From Nocardioides nematodiphilus (GTDB lineage Bacteria; Actinomycetota; Actinomycetes; Propionibacteriales; Nocardioidaceae): 64,000 nt of DNA. Each line of letters begins with the position of its first letter. The stretch's first letter is position 1. The stretch spans positions 52,137 to 116,136 of the forward strand of contig NZ_JAIWOY010000011.1 of NCBI RefSeq assembly GCF_020216525.1, read 5' to 3'. Made by a program: the position numbers and the translations under genes. Below the pieces are notes generated by a model. The model made no database searches, was not told the origin of the DNA, and saw only the letters and a program-made list of their open reading frames with translations. Shown here one piece after another: positions 8,284 through 19,701 of the stretch.

Positions 8284-8724
8284 TCAGGCCTGATCGAGGT
8301 TGGCGATCAGCCCGTTGAGCTGGTCGCGCAGCGCGGTCGCCTCCTCCAGGGTGATCCGCATCGCAGAACCGAGCCGCGCCGGGATCTCGGCGAGCCGCTT
8401 CTCGAGCTCCCAGCCGGCACCGGTCAGCTCGACCAGCACGCGCCGCTCGTCCTCGGGGTCGCGCTCGCGGCGGACCAGACCGGCCGCCTCGAGTCGCTTC
8501 AGCAGCGGTGTCAGCGTGCCCGAGTCCAGCCGCAGCTCCGTGCCCAGGTCGCCCACCGACATCGGCTCCTCGCGCTCCATCAGCACCAGGACCACGAGGT
8601 ACTGCGGGTACGTCAGGCCGGTGCCGTCGAGCAGCTCGGCGTACCTCCTCGTCACCGCGCGGGTGGCGGCGTAGAGCGGGAAGCAGAGCTGGGCGTCGAG
8701 CTTGAGCTGCGGGTAGGAGGTCAT
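8284..8724 (-). CDS. ohrR: MarR-family organic peroxide sensor OhrR
   Basis: OhrR represses ohr and is inactivated when organic hydroperoxides oxidise a conserved N-terminal cysteine. The 146-residue protein keeps that residue (Cys14 in LKLDAQLCFPLYAATRAV, the diagnostic OhrR context) followed by the winged helix-turn-helix of MarR proteins (LRLDSGTLTPLLKRLEAAGL) and the DERRVLVELT wing. No second cysteine is seen, so it belongs to the one-Cys type, which forms mixed disulfides with thiols (mycothiol in actinobacteria, inference). It is divergent from ohr with a shared operator, and its stop lies 1 bp from the dnaA stop. Confidence 0.92.
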   Translation of the reverse strand: MTSYPQLKLDAQLCFPLYAATRAVTRRYAELLDGTGLTYPQYLVVLVLMEREEPMSVGDLGTELRLDSGTLTPLLKRLEAAGLVRRERDPEDERRVLVELTGAGWELEKRLAEIPARLGSAMRITLEEATALRDQLNGLIANLDQA

Positions 8725-8755
8725 AACACGCCGATTCTACCTCTTGCATCATTCG

Positions 8756-8767
8756 ATTGTGCACAAT
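8756..8767. promoter_or_regulatory. Probable OhrR operator
   Basis: A perfect 12-bp palindrome attgtgcacaat lies in the 55-bp gap between the divergent ohrR and ohr start codons. Its position and symmetry fit a MarR/OhrR operator controlling both genes. Confidence 0.65.
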
Positions 8768-8779
8768 ATGGTTGCTGAC

Positions 8780-9199
8780 ATGACGACTCCTCTCTACACC
8801 GCCTCCGCCGCTTCGACCGGGGACGCCCGCAACGGCCACGTCCAGTCCACCGACGGGATCCTCGACCTCGACGTCCGGATGCCGAAGGAGCTGGGTGGCG
8901 CCGGTGGTGCGACGAACCCCGAGCAGCTCTTCGCCGCCGGCTACGCCGCCTGTTTCCACTCCGCGCTCAAGCTGGTCGCCGGCCGTGCCAAGGCCGACGC
9001 CACCGAGTCCGAGGTCGTGGCGGACGTCTCGCTCAACGACAACGGCCAGGGCGGGTTCCAGCTCTCCGTGCAGCTCGAGGTGACCATCCCCAACGTCGAC
9101 ACGGCGACCGCCCAGGAGCTCGCCGAGCAGGCGCACCAGGTCTGCCCGTACTCCAACGCGACCCGTGGGAACGTCGACGTCGTCCTCACCGTCAACTGA
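8780..9199 (+). CDS. ohr: Organic hydroperoxide resistance protein Ohr
   Basis: Ohr reduces organic hydroperoxides with a reactive cysteine pair. The 139-residue protein carries both: Cys58 in GYAACFHSAL and Cys122 in HQVCPYSNATRGN, with the conserved NPEQLFAAGY helix before the first. The in-frame codon 36 bases upstream would add HHSIVHN-type residues that read through the operator, so the ATG at 8780 (MTTPLYTASA) is chosen. It is paired with divergent ohrR. Its location between dnaA and dnaN is unusual. Confidence 0.95.
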   Translation: MTTPLYTASAASTGDARNGHVQSTDGILDLDVRMPKELGGAGGATNPEQLFAAGYAACFHSALKLVAGRAKADATESEVVADVSLNDNGQGGFQLSVQLEVTIPNVDTATAQELAEQAHQVCPYSNATRGNVDVVLTVN

Positions 9200-9584
9200 C
9201 CCACGACGCGGATCTCGTCCACCAGCCTGTGGACAACTCGCACCAGAACAAATGAATTACACGGTGGTGAGATGCGGGGCGGCCGCGGTCGGGGTCACGA
9301 CAACTGGTGATCCCCCACAGCCGCCCTCGCGTCTCCCCAGCTGAGTGCACACCCCCTGTGAACGAGCTTCGCTCCGTACCACCTGCGGAAACGTCGCCCC
9401 TCCACAGTTTCCACCGACGCTATTACTCACTCTGAACCACACACATGACGATCGATCGCTGAACTCCTCCGGGCCCCTTGCCTGTGGATCACGAATCACA
9501 CGCCAACCCGCCTCTGACGCGCGTGCGGCCGACATGGCAGGATGCAGGTCCCAAGCACCACCGACTCGCAAGGACTGGTCTCAA
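9200..9584. other. Putative oriC segment upstream of dnaN
   Basis: This 385-bp non-coding region lies where actinobacterial oriC is expected, just upstream of dnaN. It contains one perfect DnaA box of the actinobacterial type (tgtggacaa, 9228-9236) and an 8/9 match (tgtggatca, 9483-9491). Weaker words are at 9357 (tgtgaacga) and 9401 (tccacag). Locally A+T-richer stretches occur at 9240-9262 and 9418-9450. The number of boxes is small for a canonical actinobacterial origin, so the functional origin may also use the rpmH-dnaA gap. Confidence 0.5.
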
Positions 9585-10724
9585 GTGAAGTTCCGCGTCG
9601 ACCGCGACGTGTTCGCGGATGCCGTCGCCTGGGCTGCCCGCAGCCTTCCGGTCCGGCCCAGCAGCCCTGTTCTCTCCGGCCTCCTCATCGAGGCCGGCAG
9701 CGAGGGATTGATGCTGTCGACCTTCGACTACGAGACCTCGGCGCGGGCGACGCTCAGCGCGGATGTCGTCGAGGAGGGCAAGTCGCTGGTCAGCGGTCGC
9801 ATGCTCGCCGACATCAGCCGCGCTCTTCCCGCCGGCAAGCAGATCGACTTCGCCATCGACGGCGCCCGGGTCTCGCTGACCTGCGGCTCGGCGCGCTTCA
9901 CCCTGCAGACGATGCCCGTCGACGAGTACCCGACGCTGCCGGAGATGCCGAGCGCGACCGGCACGGTCGACAGCGGCGAGTTCGCCAAGGCCGTCAGCCA
10001 GGCCGTCACCGCCGCCGGCAAGGACGACATGCTGCCGGTGCTGACCGGCGTCCGGATCGAGATCGAGGGCTCCACGATCTCGCTGCTGGCCACCGACCGC
10101 TTCCGGCTCTCGCTGCGCGAGCTGTCGTGGAACCCGCGTACGCCCGACGAGACCGTCGCCGCGCTGGTGCCCGCGAAGGTGCTCGCCGAGACCGCCAAGT
10201 CGCTCACCAACGGCTCCGAGGTCACGATCGCGCTCTCCTCCACCGGCACGGGTGAGGGCATCATCGGCTTCGAGGGCGCGGCCGCCGGCGGCGTGCGTCG
10301 TACGACCACGCGCCTGCTCGACGGCGAGTTCCCGAAGGTCCGCAGCCTCTTCCCGAACGAGCACCTCACCACCGCGGTCGTCGACCGCAAGGAGCTCATC
10401 GACTCGGTCAAGCGCGTGGCCCTGGTCGCCGAGCGCAACACCGCGGTCCAGATGGCCTTCGCCGACGGCCAGCTCACCCTCGACGCCGGCTCCGGCGACG
10501 AGGCGCAGGCCTCCGAGGCGATCGAGGCCACCGTCAACGGCGAGGACCTCACCACCGGCTTCAACCCGCAGTTCCTGCTCGACGGTCTGACGGCCCTCGA
10601 GCAGGACTCCGTCGAGCTGGCCTTCACCCAGGCCTCCAAGCCCGTCGTCATCAGCGGGCGCGACGAGGAATCCACCGCTCTCGGATTCCGTTACCTCCTG
10701 ATGCCGCGCCGCCTGCTTTCTTGA
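9585..10724 (+). CDS. dnaN: DNA polymerase III sliding clamp, beta subunit
   Basis: The beta clamp encircles DNA and tethers the replicative polymerase. The 379-residue protein matches the three-domain clamp: it starts (M)KFRVDRDVFADAVAWAARSLP and contains the LSGLLIEA, DEYPTLPEMP, LLATDRFRLSLRE, FPKVRSLFP and C-terminal LMPRR segments. An upstream in-frame extension is open, but the GTG at 9585 has an aagga ribosome binding site and the expected N-terminus. It is the first gene of the dnaN-gnd-recF-dciA group. Confidence 0.97.
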   Translation: MKFRVDRDVFADAVAWAARSLPVRPSSPVLSGLLIEAGSEGLMLSTFDYETSARATLSADVVEEGKSLVSGRMLADISRALPAGKQIDFAIDGARVSLTCGSARFTLQTMPVDEYPTLPEMPSATGTVDSGEFAKAVSQAVTAAGKDDMLPVLTGVRIEIEGSTISLLATDRFRLSLRELSWNPRTPDETVAALVPAKVLAETAKSLTNGSEVTIALSSTGTGEGIIGFEGAAAGGVRRTTTRLLDGEFPKVRSLFPNEHLTTAVVDRKELIDSVKRVALVAERNTAVQMAFADGQLTLDAGSGDEAQASEAIEATVNGEDLTTGFNPQFLLDGLTALEQDSVELAFTQASKPVVISGRDEESTALGFRYLLMPRRLLS

Positions 10725-10787
10725 CCCCGCGGTCCTCCCCGGAGATCCCGGCAGGAGGGCACAACGAACCTCGAGAGGATCTGTTCC

Positions 10788-11666
10788 ATGGACATCGGAC
10801 TCATCGGCCTGGGCAAGATGGGTGGCAACATGCGCACCCGTCTGCGCAACGGCGGTCACACGGTTGTCGGCTACGACCGCAACCAGGAGATCTCCGACGT
10901 GGCCTCGCTGGCCGAGATGGTCGAGGCGCTGCCCTCGCCCAAGGTCGTCTGGGTGATGGTGCCAGCCGGTGACCCGACCCGCTCGACGATCGCCGAGCTC
11001 AAGGAGCTGCTGAGCGAGGGCGACCTCGTCGTCGACGGCGGCAACTCGAAGTACACCGACGACGCGATCAACGCGGCGTCGCTGGCCGAGAAGGGCATCG
11101 GCTTCGTCGACTGCGGTGTCTCCGGCGGTGTCTGGGGCCTGCAGAACGGCTACGCCCTGATGTACGGCGGCAAGACCGAGGACGCGGAGAAGGTCATGCC
11201 GGCCCTGCTCACCCTCAAGCCCGAGGGCGAGGACGGCCTCGTCCACTGCGGCCAGACCCCCGGTGCCGGCCACTTCTCCAAGATGGTCCACAACGGCATC
11301 GAGTACGCGATGATGCAGTCCTACGCCGAGGGCTGGGAGCTGCTCGAGAAGGCCGAGATCGTCGAGAACGTCCCGGAGATCTTCGCCTCGTGGCGCACCG
11401 GCACGGTCGTCCGCTCGTGGCTGCTCGACCTGCTCGTGGACCAGATCCGGGCCGACGAGCACCTCGACAAGATCCGCGGCTACGCCGACGACAGCGGCGA
11501 GGGCCGCTGGACCGTCGAGGCCGCGATCGAGCACGCCGTCCCGCTCCCGGCCATCTCCGCCTCGCTCTTCGCCCGCTTCGTCTCCCGCCAGGAGGACGAC
11601 TACGCGATGAAGGCGATCGCCGCGATGCGCAACGGCTTCGGCGGCCACGCCGTCAAGGGCGAGTAG
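10788..11666 (+). CDS. gnd: 6-phosphogluconate dehydrogenase (decarboxylating), short form
   Basis: The enzyme oxidises and decarboxylates 6-phosphogluconate to ribulose 5-phosphate in the pentose phosphate pathway. The 292-residue protein shows the nucleotide-binding GLIGLGKMGGNM start, the VDGGNSKYTDD loop, the DCGVSGGVWGLQNGY catalytic segment and HFSKMVHNGIEYAMMQ, which carries the catalytic lysine. It belongs to the short class of about 300 residues rather than the 470-residue class. Its place between dnaN and recF is standard in actinobacteria. A good aggatct-type ribosome binding site precedes the ATG. Confidence 0.95.
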   Translation: MDIGLIGLGKMGGNMRTRLRNGGHTVVGYDRNQEISDVASLAEMVEALPSPKVVWVMVPAGDPTRSTIAELKELLSEGDLVVDGGNSKYTDDAINAASLAEKGIGFVDCGVSGGVWGLQNGYALMYGGKTEDAEKVMPALLTLKPEGEDGLVHCGQTPGAGHFSKMVHNGIEYAMMQSYAEGWELLEKAEIVENVPEIFASWRTGTVVRSWLLDLLVDQIRADEHLDKIRGYADDSGEGRWTVEAAIEHAVPLPAISASLFARFVSRQEDDYAMKAIAAMRNGFGGHAVKGE

Positions 11667-11693
11667 CTCCCGCACCGGCGAGCCACCACGCCG

Positions 11694-12857
11694 TTGTACG
11701 TCTCACACCTGTCTCTGCACGACTTCCGCTCCTACCCGAGCGCCGAGGTCCCGCTGGAGGCAGGTGTGACGGCATTCGTGGGCCGAAACGGCCAGGGCAA
11801 GACCAACCTGATCGAGGCCATCGACTACCTGTCGCGGCTCCAGTCGCACCGCGTCGCGAGTGACGCGCCGCTGGTGCGCGCCGGTGCCGAGCAGGCGGTC
11901 GTCCGGGCGGCGGTGGTCCGCGACGGGCGCACCGCGACCCTCGAGATCGAGATCAACCCGGGCCGGGCCAACAAGGCGCGGATCAACAAGTCGCCGCTCC
12001 CCCGCACGCGCGAGCTGGTCGGCCTGGTGCGCACGGTCGTCTTCGCGCCCGACGACCTGTCGCTGGTCAAAGGAGACCCGTCGGATCGCCGGCGCTTCCT
12101 CGACGACCTGCTCGTGCTCCGCTCCCCCAGGCTCGCCGGCGTGCGCGCCGACTACGACCGGGTGCTCAAGCAGCGCAACTCGCTGCTCAAGACCGCCCGC
12201 TCCGGGGGGCGCCGGGCCCCGGACGAGTACCTCACGTCCACCCTGGCCGTCTGGGACGACCACCTCGCTCGCACGGGGGCGGAGATCCTGGCCGAGCGGC
12301 TCGCCCTGGTGGAGGCGCTGCGGCCGTACGTCGGCAAGGCCTACGAGACCGTCGCGCGCGGGGCCACCCGCGAGGACGCGCGGATCGAGTACCGGCCGAG
12401 CTTCGAGCTGATCGACGAGGACGGCCTGCGGCCCTCGACCCAGGAGGGACTGGAGAAGGCGATCCTGGCCGAGCTCGCCCGGCGCCAGCGCGACGAGCTC
12501 GATCGCGGCGTCTCCTTGGTCGGCCCGCACCGCGACGACCTGCTCTGCACCCTGGGGCACGCGGGCGGGCAGCTGCTGCCGGTGAAGGGATATGCGAGCC
12601 ATGGTGAGTCGTGGTCGTTCGCGCTCGCGCTGCGGCTCGCGTCGTACGACCTGCTGCGCGCCGACGGCGACGACCCGATCCTCATCCTCGACGACGTCTT
12701 CGCCGAGCTCGACGCCGAGCGTCGCGAGCAGCTCGCCGCGCTGGTCGCCGGCGCCGAGCAGGTGCTGGTCACCGCCGCGGTAGCCGAGGACGTGCCGAAG
12801 GCGCTGGAGGGTGCGCGCTACCGGGTCGCCGGAGGTGAGGTGACGCGTGAGCAGTGA
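11694..12857 (+). CDS. recF: DNA replication and repair protein RecF
   Basis: RecF is an SMC-like ATPase that helps load RecA at single-strand gaps. The 387-residue protein has Walker [10 protein letters not shown] at residues 30-38, a signature-type [15 protein letters not shown] segment and Walker [13 protein letters not shown] near the C-terminus. Translation probably starts at TTG 11694, giving (M)[13 protein letters not shown], the classic RecF N-terminus. The coding end overlaps dciA by 11 bp. Confidence 0.96.
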   Translation: MYVSHLSLHDFRSYPSAEVPLEAGVTAFVGRNGQGKTNLIEAIDYLSRLQSHRVASDAPLVRAGAEQAVVRAAVVRDGRTATLEIEINPGRANKARINKSPLPRTRELVGLVRTVVFAPDDLSLVKGDPSDRRRFLDDLLVLRSPRLAGVRADYDRVLKQRNSLLKTARSGGRRAPDEYLTSTLAVWDDHLARTGAEILAERLALVEALRPYVGKAYETVARGATREDARIEYRPSFELIDEDGLRPSTQEGLEKAILAELARRQRDELDRGVSLVGPHRDDLLCTLGHAGGQLLPVKGYASHGESWSFALALRLASYDLLRADGDDPILILDDVFAELDAERREQLAALVAGAEQVLVTAAVAEDVPKALEGARYRVAGGEVTREQ

Positions 12858-13410
12858 GGACACCCCGGAGGAGGAGCTCCCCGCGAAGCCCGAGGTCGAG
12901 CACGACCCCGACGGCCTGGAGCTGGCGCGCGCGTTCACCCGCGCCGTCGCGAGGGTCGGCGGGAAGCCGGCGCGACGCCGCTCCACACCCGGCGACAGCA
13001 AGTGGAAGCCGCGCAGCGGCAAGGGCCGGGTCTCCGGCGCGCACCCCGACGAGCGCGACCCGCAGACACTGGACGCGACCATGCGGCGGCTGGTCGGCGA
13101 CCACGGCTGGGACCTGTCTCTACGGGTGCACGGCGTCTTCGGTCGCTGGCGCGAGATCGTCGGTGACGAGATCGCCCAGCACTGCGATCCGGAGTCCTTC
13201 GCCGACGGCAAGCTGGTCGTGCGCACCGACTCGACGGCCTGGGCCACCCAGCTGCGACTACTCGCCCCCACCCTGGTGCAGCGGCTCAACGAGGAGCTCG
13301 GCCACGGCACCGTGACGGTCATCGACGTGCTCGGACCGAACGGCCCGACGTGGAAGAAGGGGCCCCGCTCGATCCGGGGTGCCCGCGGTCCGCGCGACAC
13401 GTACGGCTGA
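12847..13410 (+). CDS. dciA: DciA-type helicase-loading protein (DUF721)
   Basis: DciA (DUF721) proteins interact with and help load the replicative helicase DnaB in bacteria lacking DnaC/DnaI. The 187-residue product has a low-complexity basic N-terminal half and a C-terminal DUF721 domain including [17 protein letters not shown] and [17 protein letters not shown]. It sits between recF and gyrB as in Streptomyces and mycobacteria. The GTG at 12847 overlaps the recF end by 11 bp, which implies co-transcription. Confidence 0.92.
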   Translation: MSSEDTPEEELPAKPEVEHDPDGLELARAFTRAVARVGGKPARRRSTPGDSKWKPRSGKGRVSGAHPDERDPQTLDATMRRLVGDHGWDLSLRVHGVFGRWREIVGDEIAQHCDPESFADGKLVVRTDSTAWATQLRLLAPTLVQRLNEELGHGTVTVIDVLGPNGPTWKKGPRSIRGARGPRDTYG

Positions 13411-13675
13411 GCGCTCCCATCGCGTCGCCGAGGCTTCAGATCTGGCGATCTGACGGCCTCAAAGACGTATAGGGACTCGGACGAGGCCCCAAAAGGGCCG
13501 CGAAAGTGCCAAGAAACGGCGCACAGGGGCATTTTTCGCGCCACTTCGGCAGTTCTCGGGAGCCAGACCGTTTCGTAGAGGGCCCTGGCGGGTAGACTGA
13601 CGCCTGGGTCGACCGCCGAAAAAAGGTGCTGCGTCGACCCGTTGCATGCCCTGCACCCCATCACCAGAGGTGAAC
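13411..13675 (+). promoter_or_regulatory. dciA-gyrB intergenic region with hairpins
   Basis: The 265-bp gap contains a terminator-like hairpin just after dciA (13430-13460: gaggc/gcctc outside tcagatc/gatctga, tggc loop). Further on are a small ggccc/gggcc hairpin near 13485 and a dyad, cgcgaaa...gtgcc with ggcatttttcgcg, at about 13500-13540. The gyrB promoter must lie here, and a tagact -10-like word occurs at 13593-13598. A good agagg ribosome binding site precedes gyrB. Confidence 0.45.
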
Positions 13676-15744
13676 GTGTCCCAAGATGCCCCCACCCCGC
13701 CCAACGGCGTCGAGTACGACGCCTCGGCGATCCAGGTCCTCGAGGGTCTGGAGGCGGTCCGCAAGCGACCGGGTATGTACATCGGCTCCACCGGCGAGCG
13801 CGGTCTGCACCACCTGATCTGGGAGATCGTCGACAACTCCGTCGACGAGGCCCTGGCCGGCTACTGCGACACCATCAAGGTCACCCTCAACGCCGACAAC
13901 TCCGTCAGCGTCTCCGACAACGGTCGAGGCATCCCGACCGACACCGCGCCCGGTCAGGACATCCCGGCGGCGACGCTGGCACTGACCGTGCTGCACGCGG
14001 GCGGCAAGTTCGGCGGCGGCGGCTACAAGGTCTCCGGCGGTCTGCACGGCGTCGGCTCGTCGGTCGTCAACGCGCTGTCGACGCACCTGAAGCTCGAGAT
14101 CAAGAACCGTGGGCACCTCTGGGAGCAGGAGTTCAGCCTCGGCGTCCCGGACTACCCGCTGCGTCAGGTCCGCGCCCTCGAGGACGGCGAGCAGACCGGC
14201 ACCACGGTGACCTGGTCGGCCTCCCCCGAGATCTTCGAGACGACCGACTACAGCCTCGAGACGATCTCCACCCGCTTCCGCGAGCGCGCGTTCCTCAACA
14301 AGGGCCTGCGCATCGAGCTGCGCGACCAGCGGCCGCAGGCAGAGGAGATCGCCGCGGCCGTCGGCGACGACCTCGACGCGGACCTCGACGCCAGCACCCC
14401 CGCCGAGGACCAGATCCACGCCAGCGGCACCGGCCTGGAGCAGGTCTTCTACTACGAGCGCGGTCTGGTCGACTACGTCGACCACCTCAACAAGCGCCGT
14501 ACGCCCCTCTCCCCGATCATCTCCTTCGAGGCGGAGACCGGTCCCGAGGCGCCGAACGCGATGAGCCTCGAGCTCGCGATGCAGTGGCAGTCGTCCTCGT
14601 ACAACGAGTCGGTCCACACCTTCGCCAACCTGATCAACACCCCCGAGGGCGGCACCCACGAGGAGGGCTTCCGTGCGGCGCTCACCTCGCTGATCAACCG
14701 CTGGGGCGAGGAGTGGGGCCTGATCAAGAAGAAGGAGGACAGGCTCACCGGTGACGACATCCGTGAGGGCCTGACCGCCATCATCAGCCTCAAGATCTCC
14801 GAGCCGCAGTTCGAGGGTCAGACCAAGGCCAAGCTCGGCAACACCGAGGCCAAGGGCTTCACCCAGTCGGTCGTCAACGACCAGCTCGGCGCCTGGCTCG
14901 AGCAGAACCCGAACGACGGCAAGGAGATCATCCGCAAGGCGATGGCCGCGGCCACCGCCCGGATCGCGGCCCGCAAGGCCCGCGACCTCGCCCGTACGCG
15001 CAAGGGCGTGCTCGGCGGCGGCGGCCTGCCCGGCAAGCTGCGCGACTGCTCCTCGCGCGATCCGGAGGAGTGCGAGGTCTTCATCGTCGAGGGTGACTCG
15101 GCCGGCGGCTCGGCCGTCATGGGCCGCGACAACCGGGTCCAGGCGATCCTCCCGATCCGCGGAAAGATCCTCAACGTCGAGAAGGCGCGTATCGACAAGG
15201 TCCTGGCCAACCAGGAGGTCCAGGCGATCATCTCGGCGCTCGGCACCGGCGTCCACGACGAGTTCGACCTCGCCAAGCTGCGCTATCACAAGATCGTGCT
15301 GATGGCCGACGCCGACGTCGACGGCCATCACATCAACACCCTGCTGCTCACGCTGCTCTTCCGCTTCATGAAGCCGCTGATCGAGGCCGGCCACGTCTAC
15401 CTGGCCCAGCCGCCGCTCTACCGGATCAAGTGGAACAAGCCGCACGAGCACGAGTTCGTCTACTCCGACGCCGAGCGCGACGCGATGCTCGCCGAGGGTC
15501 AGGCCAACGGCAAGAAGCTGCCCCGTGAGGCGTCGATCCAGCGGTACAAGGGTCTGGGTGAGATGAACGCCGACGAGCTGTGGGAGACCACGCTCGACCC
15601 CGACCAGCGCGTGCTCCTGCAGGTCACCCTCGAGGACGCGGCCCAGGCCGACGAGATCTTCTCCATCCTGATGGGCGAGGACGTCGAGCTCCGCCGCTCC
15701 TTCATCCAGCGCAACGCCAAGGACGTTAGGTTCCTCGATATCTG

Positions 15745-15745
<1 letters not shown>
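13676..15745 (+). CDS. gyrB: DNA gyrase subunit B
   Basis: GyrB supplies the ATPase of DNA gyrase, the type IIA topoisomerase that adds negative supercoils. The 689-residue protein has the GHKL ATPase motifs [11 protein letters not shown] and DNGRGIPTD, the [12 protein letters not shown] lid start, and the TOPRIM motifs EGDSAGGSA and DADVDGHHI. The C-terminal [16 protein letters not shown] segment is the gyrase/ParE signature. The GTG at 13676 with agaggtgaac upstream is preferred over an earlier ATG. The stop overlaps the gyrA ATG by 1 bp. No intein is present. Confidence 0.98.
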
Positions 15746-18383
<2,638 letters not shown>

Positions 18384-18384
<1 letters not shown>

Positions 18385-18905
18385 TGACGGAACGTCCCAG
18401 CACCGACACCGGTCGGGAGGACACCGCCGTACGCCCGCTCACCAAGCGCGTGCAGGAGAAGCTGGCCGCGGCGGCCGAGGAGGCTCGTCGTAACGCGACG
18501 GCCCCCACGGTGGCCACGCCGGCCGCGGCCACCCGCGGCCCGCGCCGCGCGCGGCTGCGGCTGACCCGGATCGACCCGTGGTCGGTGATGAAGACGGCGT
18601 TCCTGCTCTCGGTCGCGCTCGGCATCGTGATGATCGTGTCCGTGGCGATCGTCTGGGGCGTGCTCTCGGCGGCCGGCGTCTGGGACTCGGTCAACCGCAC
18701 CGTCCAGGACATCGTGGGCAGCGAGTCGAGCACGTTCAACGTCGAGGACTACCTCGGTACGTCGCGGGTGCTCGGGTTCACCATGGTCGTGTCGGTGATC
18801 GACGTGGTGCTGCTGACCGCGGTCGCCACGCTCGGCGCGTTCCTCTACAACATGGCCGCCGCGCTCATCGGCGGCATCGAGGTCACGCTCGCCGAGGACA
18901 ACTGA
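18384..18905 (+). CDS. DUF3566 transmembrane protein
   Basis: This is a conserved actinobacterial protein always found behind gyrA (Rv0007-type); its molecular function is not established. The 173-residue product has an alanine-rich cytoplasmic N-terminus of about 60 residues, then LRLTRIDPWSVMKTAFLLSVALG leading into a first membrane helix, an extracytoplasmic segment of about 35 residues, and a second helix (VVSVIDVVLLTAVATLGAFL) before the AALIGGIEVTLAEDN end that is typical of the family. It overlaps the gyrA stop by 1 bp. Confidence 0.9.
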
Positions 18906-18992
18906 GCGTCGATTTCATCGATCCGGCGGGTCACCGGTAGTGTTTCACCTCGGTTCGGCCAACGGGGCTTCCACCCTGAGGCCGGGCCACCC

Positions 18993-19066
18993 GCGCCTAT
19001 AGCTCAGACGGTTAGAGCACCACACTGATAATGTGGGGGTCGGAGGTTCAAGTCCTCCTAGGCGCA
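18993..19066 (+). tRNA. tRNA-Ile (GAT)
   Basis: A 74-nt cloverleaf with acceptor stem GCGCCTA/TAGGCGC, D arm AGCTCAGACGGTTAGAGC, anticodon loop CTGATAA with anticodon GAT, and T arm GGAGGTTCAAGTCCTCC. The CCA end is not encoded. This tRNA normally sits just after gyrA-DUF3566 in actinobacteria, without rRNA genes nearby. Confidence 0.97.
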
Positions 19067-19074
19067 CGGAACGG

Positions 19075-19106
19075 CCCCGGACGCGAACACGCGGACCGGG
19101 GTTTTT
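19075..19106 (+). terminator. Terminator after tRNA-Ile
   Basis: Stem ccccgg/ccgggg with an inner cgcg/cgcg extension, followed directly by ttttt. It is a textbook intrinsic terminator 8 bp after the tRNA, so the DLW-39-type mini-gene needs its own promoter or read-through. Confidence 0.85.
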
Positions 19107-19121
19107 CACGAGAGGACGACG

Positions 19122-19238
19122 ATGAAGAAGCTGATCCTGATCGCTCTGGCCGCGGCCGGCGTCGTTGTCGCGAAGAAGCGACTCGACCAGAGCAAGGCCG
19201 AGCAGGCCGCCTGGTCCTCGGTCGTCGACAAGGTCTGA
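19122..19238 (+). CDS. DLW-39 family mini-protein
   Basis: A 38-residue product, [20 protein letters not shown] followed by a short polar tail ending SSVVDKV. It matches the small DLW-39 family of actinobacteria in size, N-terminal hydrophobic segment and location between gyrA-tRNA-Ile and tRNA-Ala. The function is unknown. The name-giving Asp-Leu-Trp is Ala-Ala-Trp here. A strong gagagga ribosome binding site lies 6 bases before the ATG, which supports translation. It is probably a single-pass membrane peptide. Confidence 0.8.
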   Translation: MKKLILIALAAAGVVVAKKRLDQSKAEQAAWSSVVDKV

Positions 19239-19249
19239 CAACTCAACAC

Positions 19250-19325
19250 GGGGAATTAGCTCAGCTGGTAGAGCGCTGCCTTTGCAAGGCAGATGTCAGG
19301 GGTTCGAGTCCCCTATTCTCCACCA
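19250..19325 (+). tRNA. tRNA-Ala (TGC)
   Basis: A 76-nt gene including an encoded CCA (19323-19325). The acceptor stem GGGGAAT/ATTCTCC contains the G3-U70 pair that defines alanine identity. The anticodon loop TTTGCAA holds TGC, and the T arm AGGGGTTCGAGTCCCCT is regular. It is the only one of the three tRNAs in the window with a genomically encoded CCA. Confidence 0.97.
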
Positions 19326-19329
19326 CGTG

Positions 19330-19353
19330 AAACCGCAGGTCAGCCTGCGGTTT
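19330..19353. terminator. Bidirectional terminator between tRNA-Ala and the monooxygenase-like gene
   Basis: A perfect 10-bp stem, aaaccgcagg/cctgcggttt, with loop tcag. T-rich sequence follows on the plus strand and an A/T-rich side is present on the minus strand. It separates the convergent tRNA-Ala and the minus-strand gene ending at 19357. Confidence 0.8.
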
Positions 19354-19356
19354 CTG

Positions 19357-19701
19357 TCATTTCGGGCTGCTCCCCCGCGGACCCTGCGGGTGGCCGTACG
19401 CGCGCGTGACGGTGGCGACGCGGACCTCGTAGTCGCGGTACCAGGCCTGCTGGCCGCGGGTCTGCCCGACCAGGTGCTCGGCGACCTGCTTCCAGCCGGC
19501 CGCGGCGGCGTCGTCGACCCAGTACGAGACGGTGATCCCGAGGCGCTCGCGGGCCGACTCCATGCCGAGGTAGCCGGGCTGTTGCGCGGCGAGCTCCTCC
19601 ATCCGGGCCGACATGACGTCGTACCCGTGGTCGCCGTCGGTGCGCAGCGACGTGAAGATGACCGCCGTGTACGGGGGCTCGGGCGTCGCCGCGATGCTCA
19701 T
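19357..19701 (-). CDS. Antibiotic biosynthesis monooxygenase-like (ABM fold) protein
   Basis: The 114-residue product resembles small dimeric ABM/ferredoxin-like proteins: an initial strand (YTAVIFTSLR), a helix with MEELAAQQPGYLGMES, a second strand (GITVSYWVDD) and a third with WYRDYEVRVATVTRAYGH. Members range from heme or polyketide monooxygenases to stress proteins of unknown role, so the substrate cannot be stated. The ATG at 19701 fits the fold start and overlaps the stop of an upstream small membrane frame by 4 bp. It converges on tRNA-Ala. Confidence 0.75.
   Translation of the reverse strand: MSIAATPEPPYTAVIFTSLRTDGDHGYDVMSARMEELAAQQPGYLGMESARERLGITVSYWVDDAAAAGWKQVAEHLVGQTRGQQAWYRDYEVRVATVTRAYGHPQGPRGSSPK

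Noticed and set aside
9489..11675. Long open frame antisense to dnaN and gnd (over 700 codons)
   Set aside because: It mirrors the G/C-rich codons of two certain genes; the product has repetitive Val/Leu/Arg/Gly composition, no recognisable domain and no ribosome binding site.
18960..19330. Possible rRNA operon remnant because of the tRNA-Ile/tRNA-Ala pair
   Set aside because: No 16S or 23S sequence is present. This tRNA pair normally follows gyrA in actinobacteria.
19320..19335. ccaccacgtgaaacc as a further parS site
   Set aside because: Only one half matches; four of the first bases differ, and it consists of the tRNA-Ala end plus the terminator stem.
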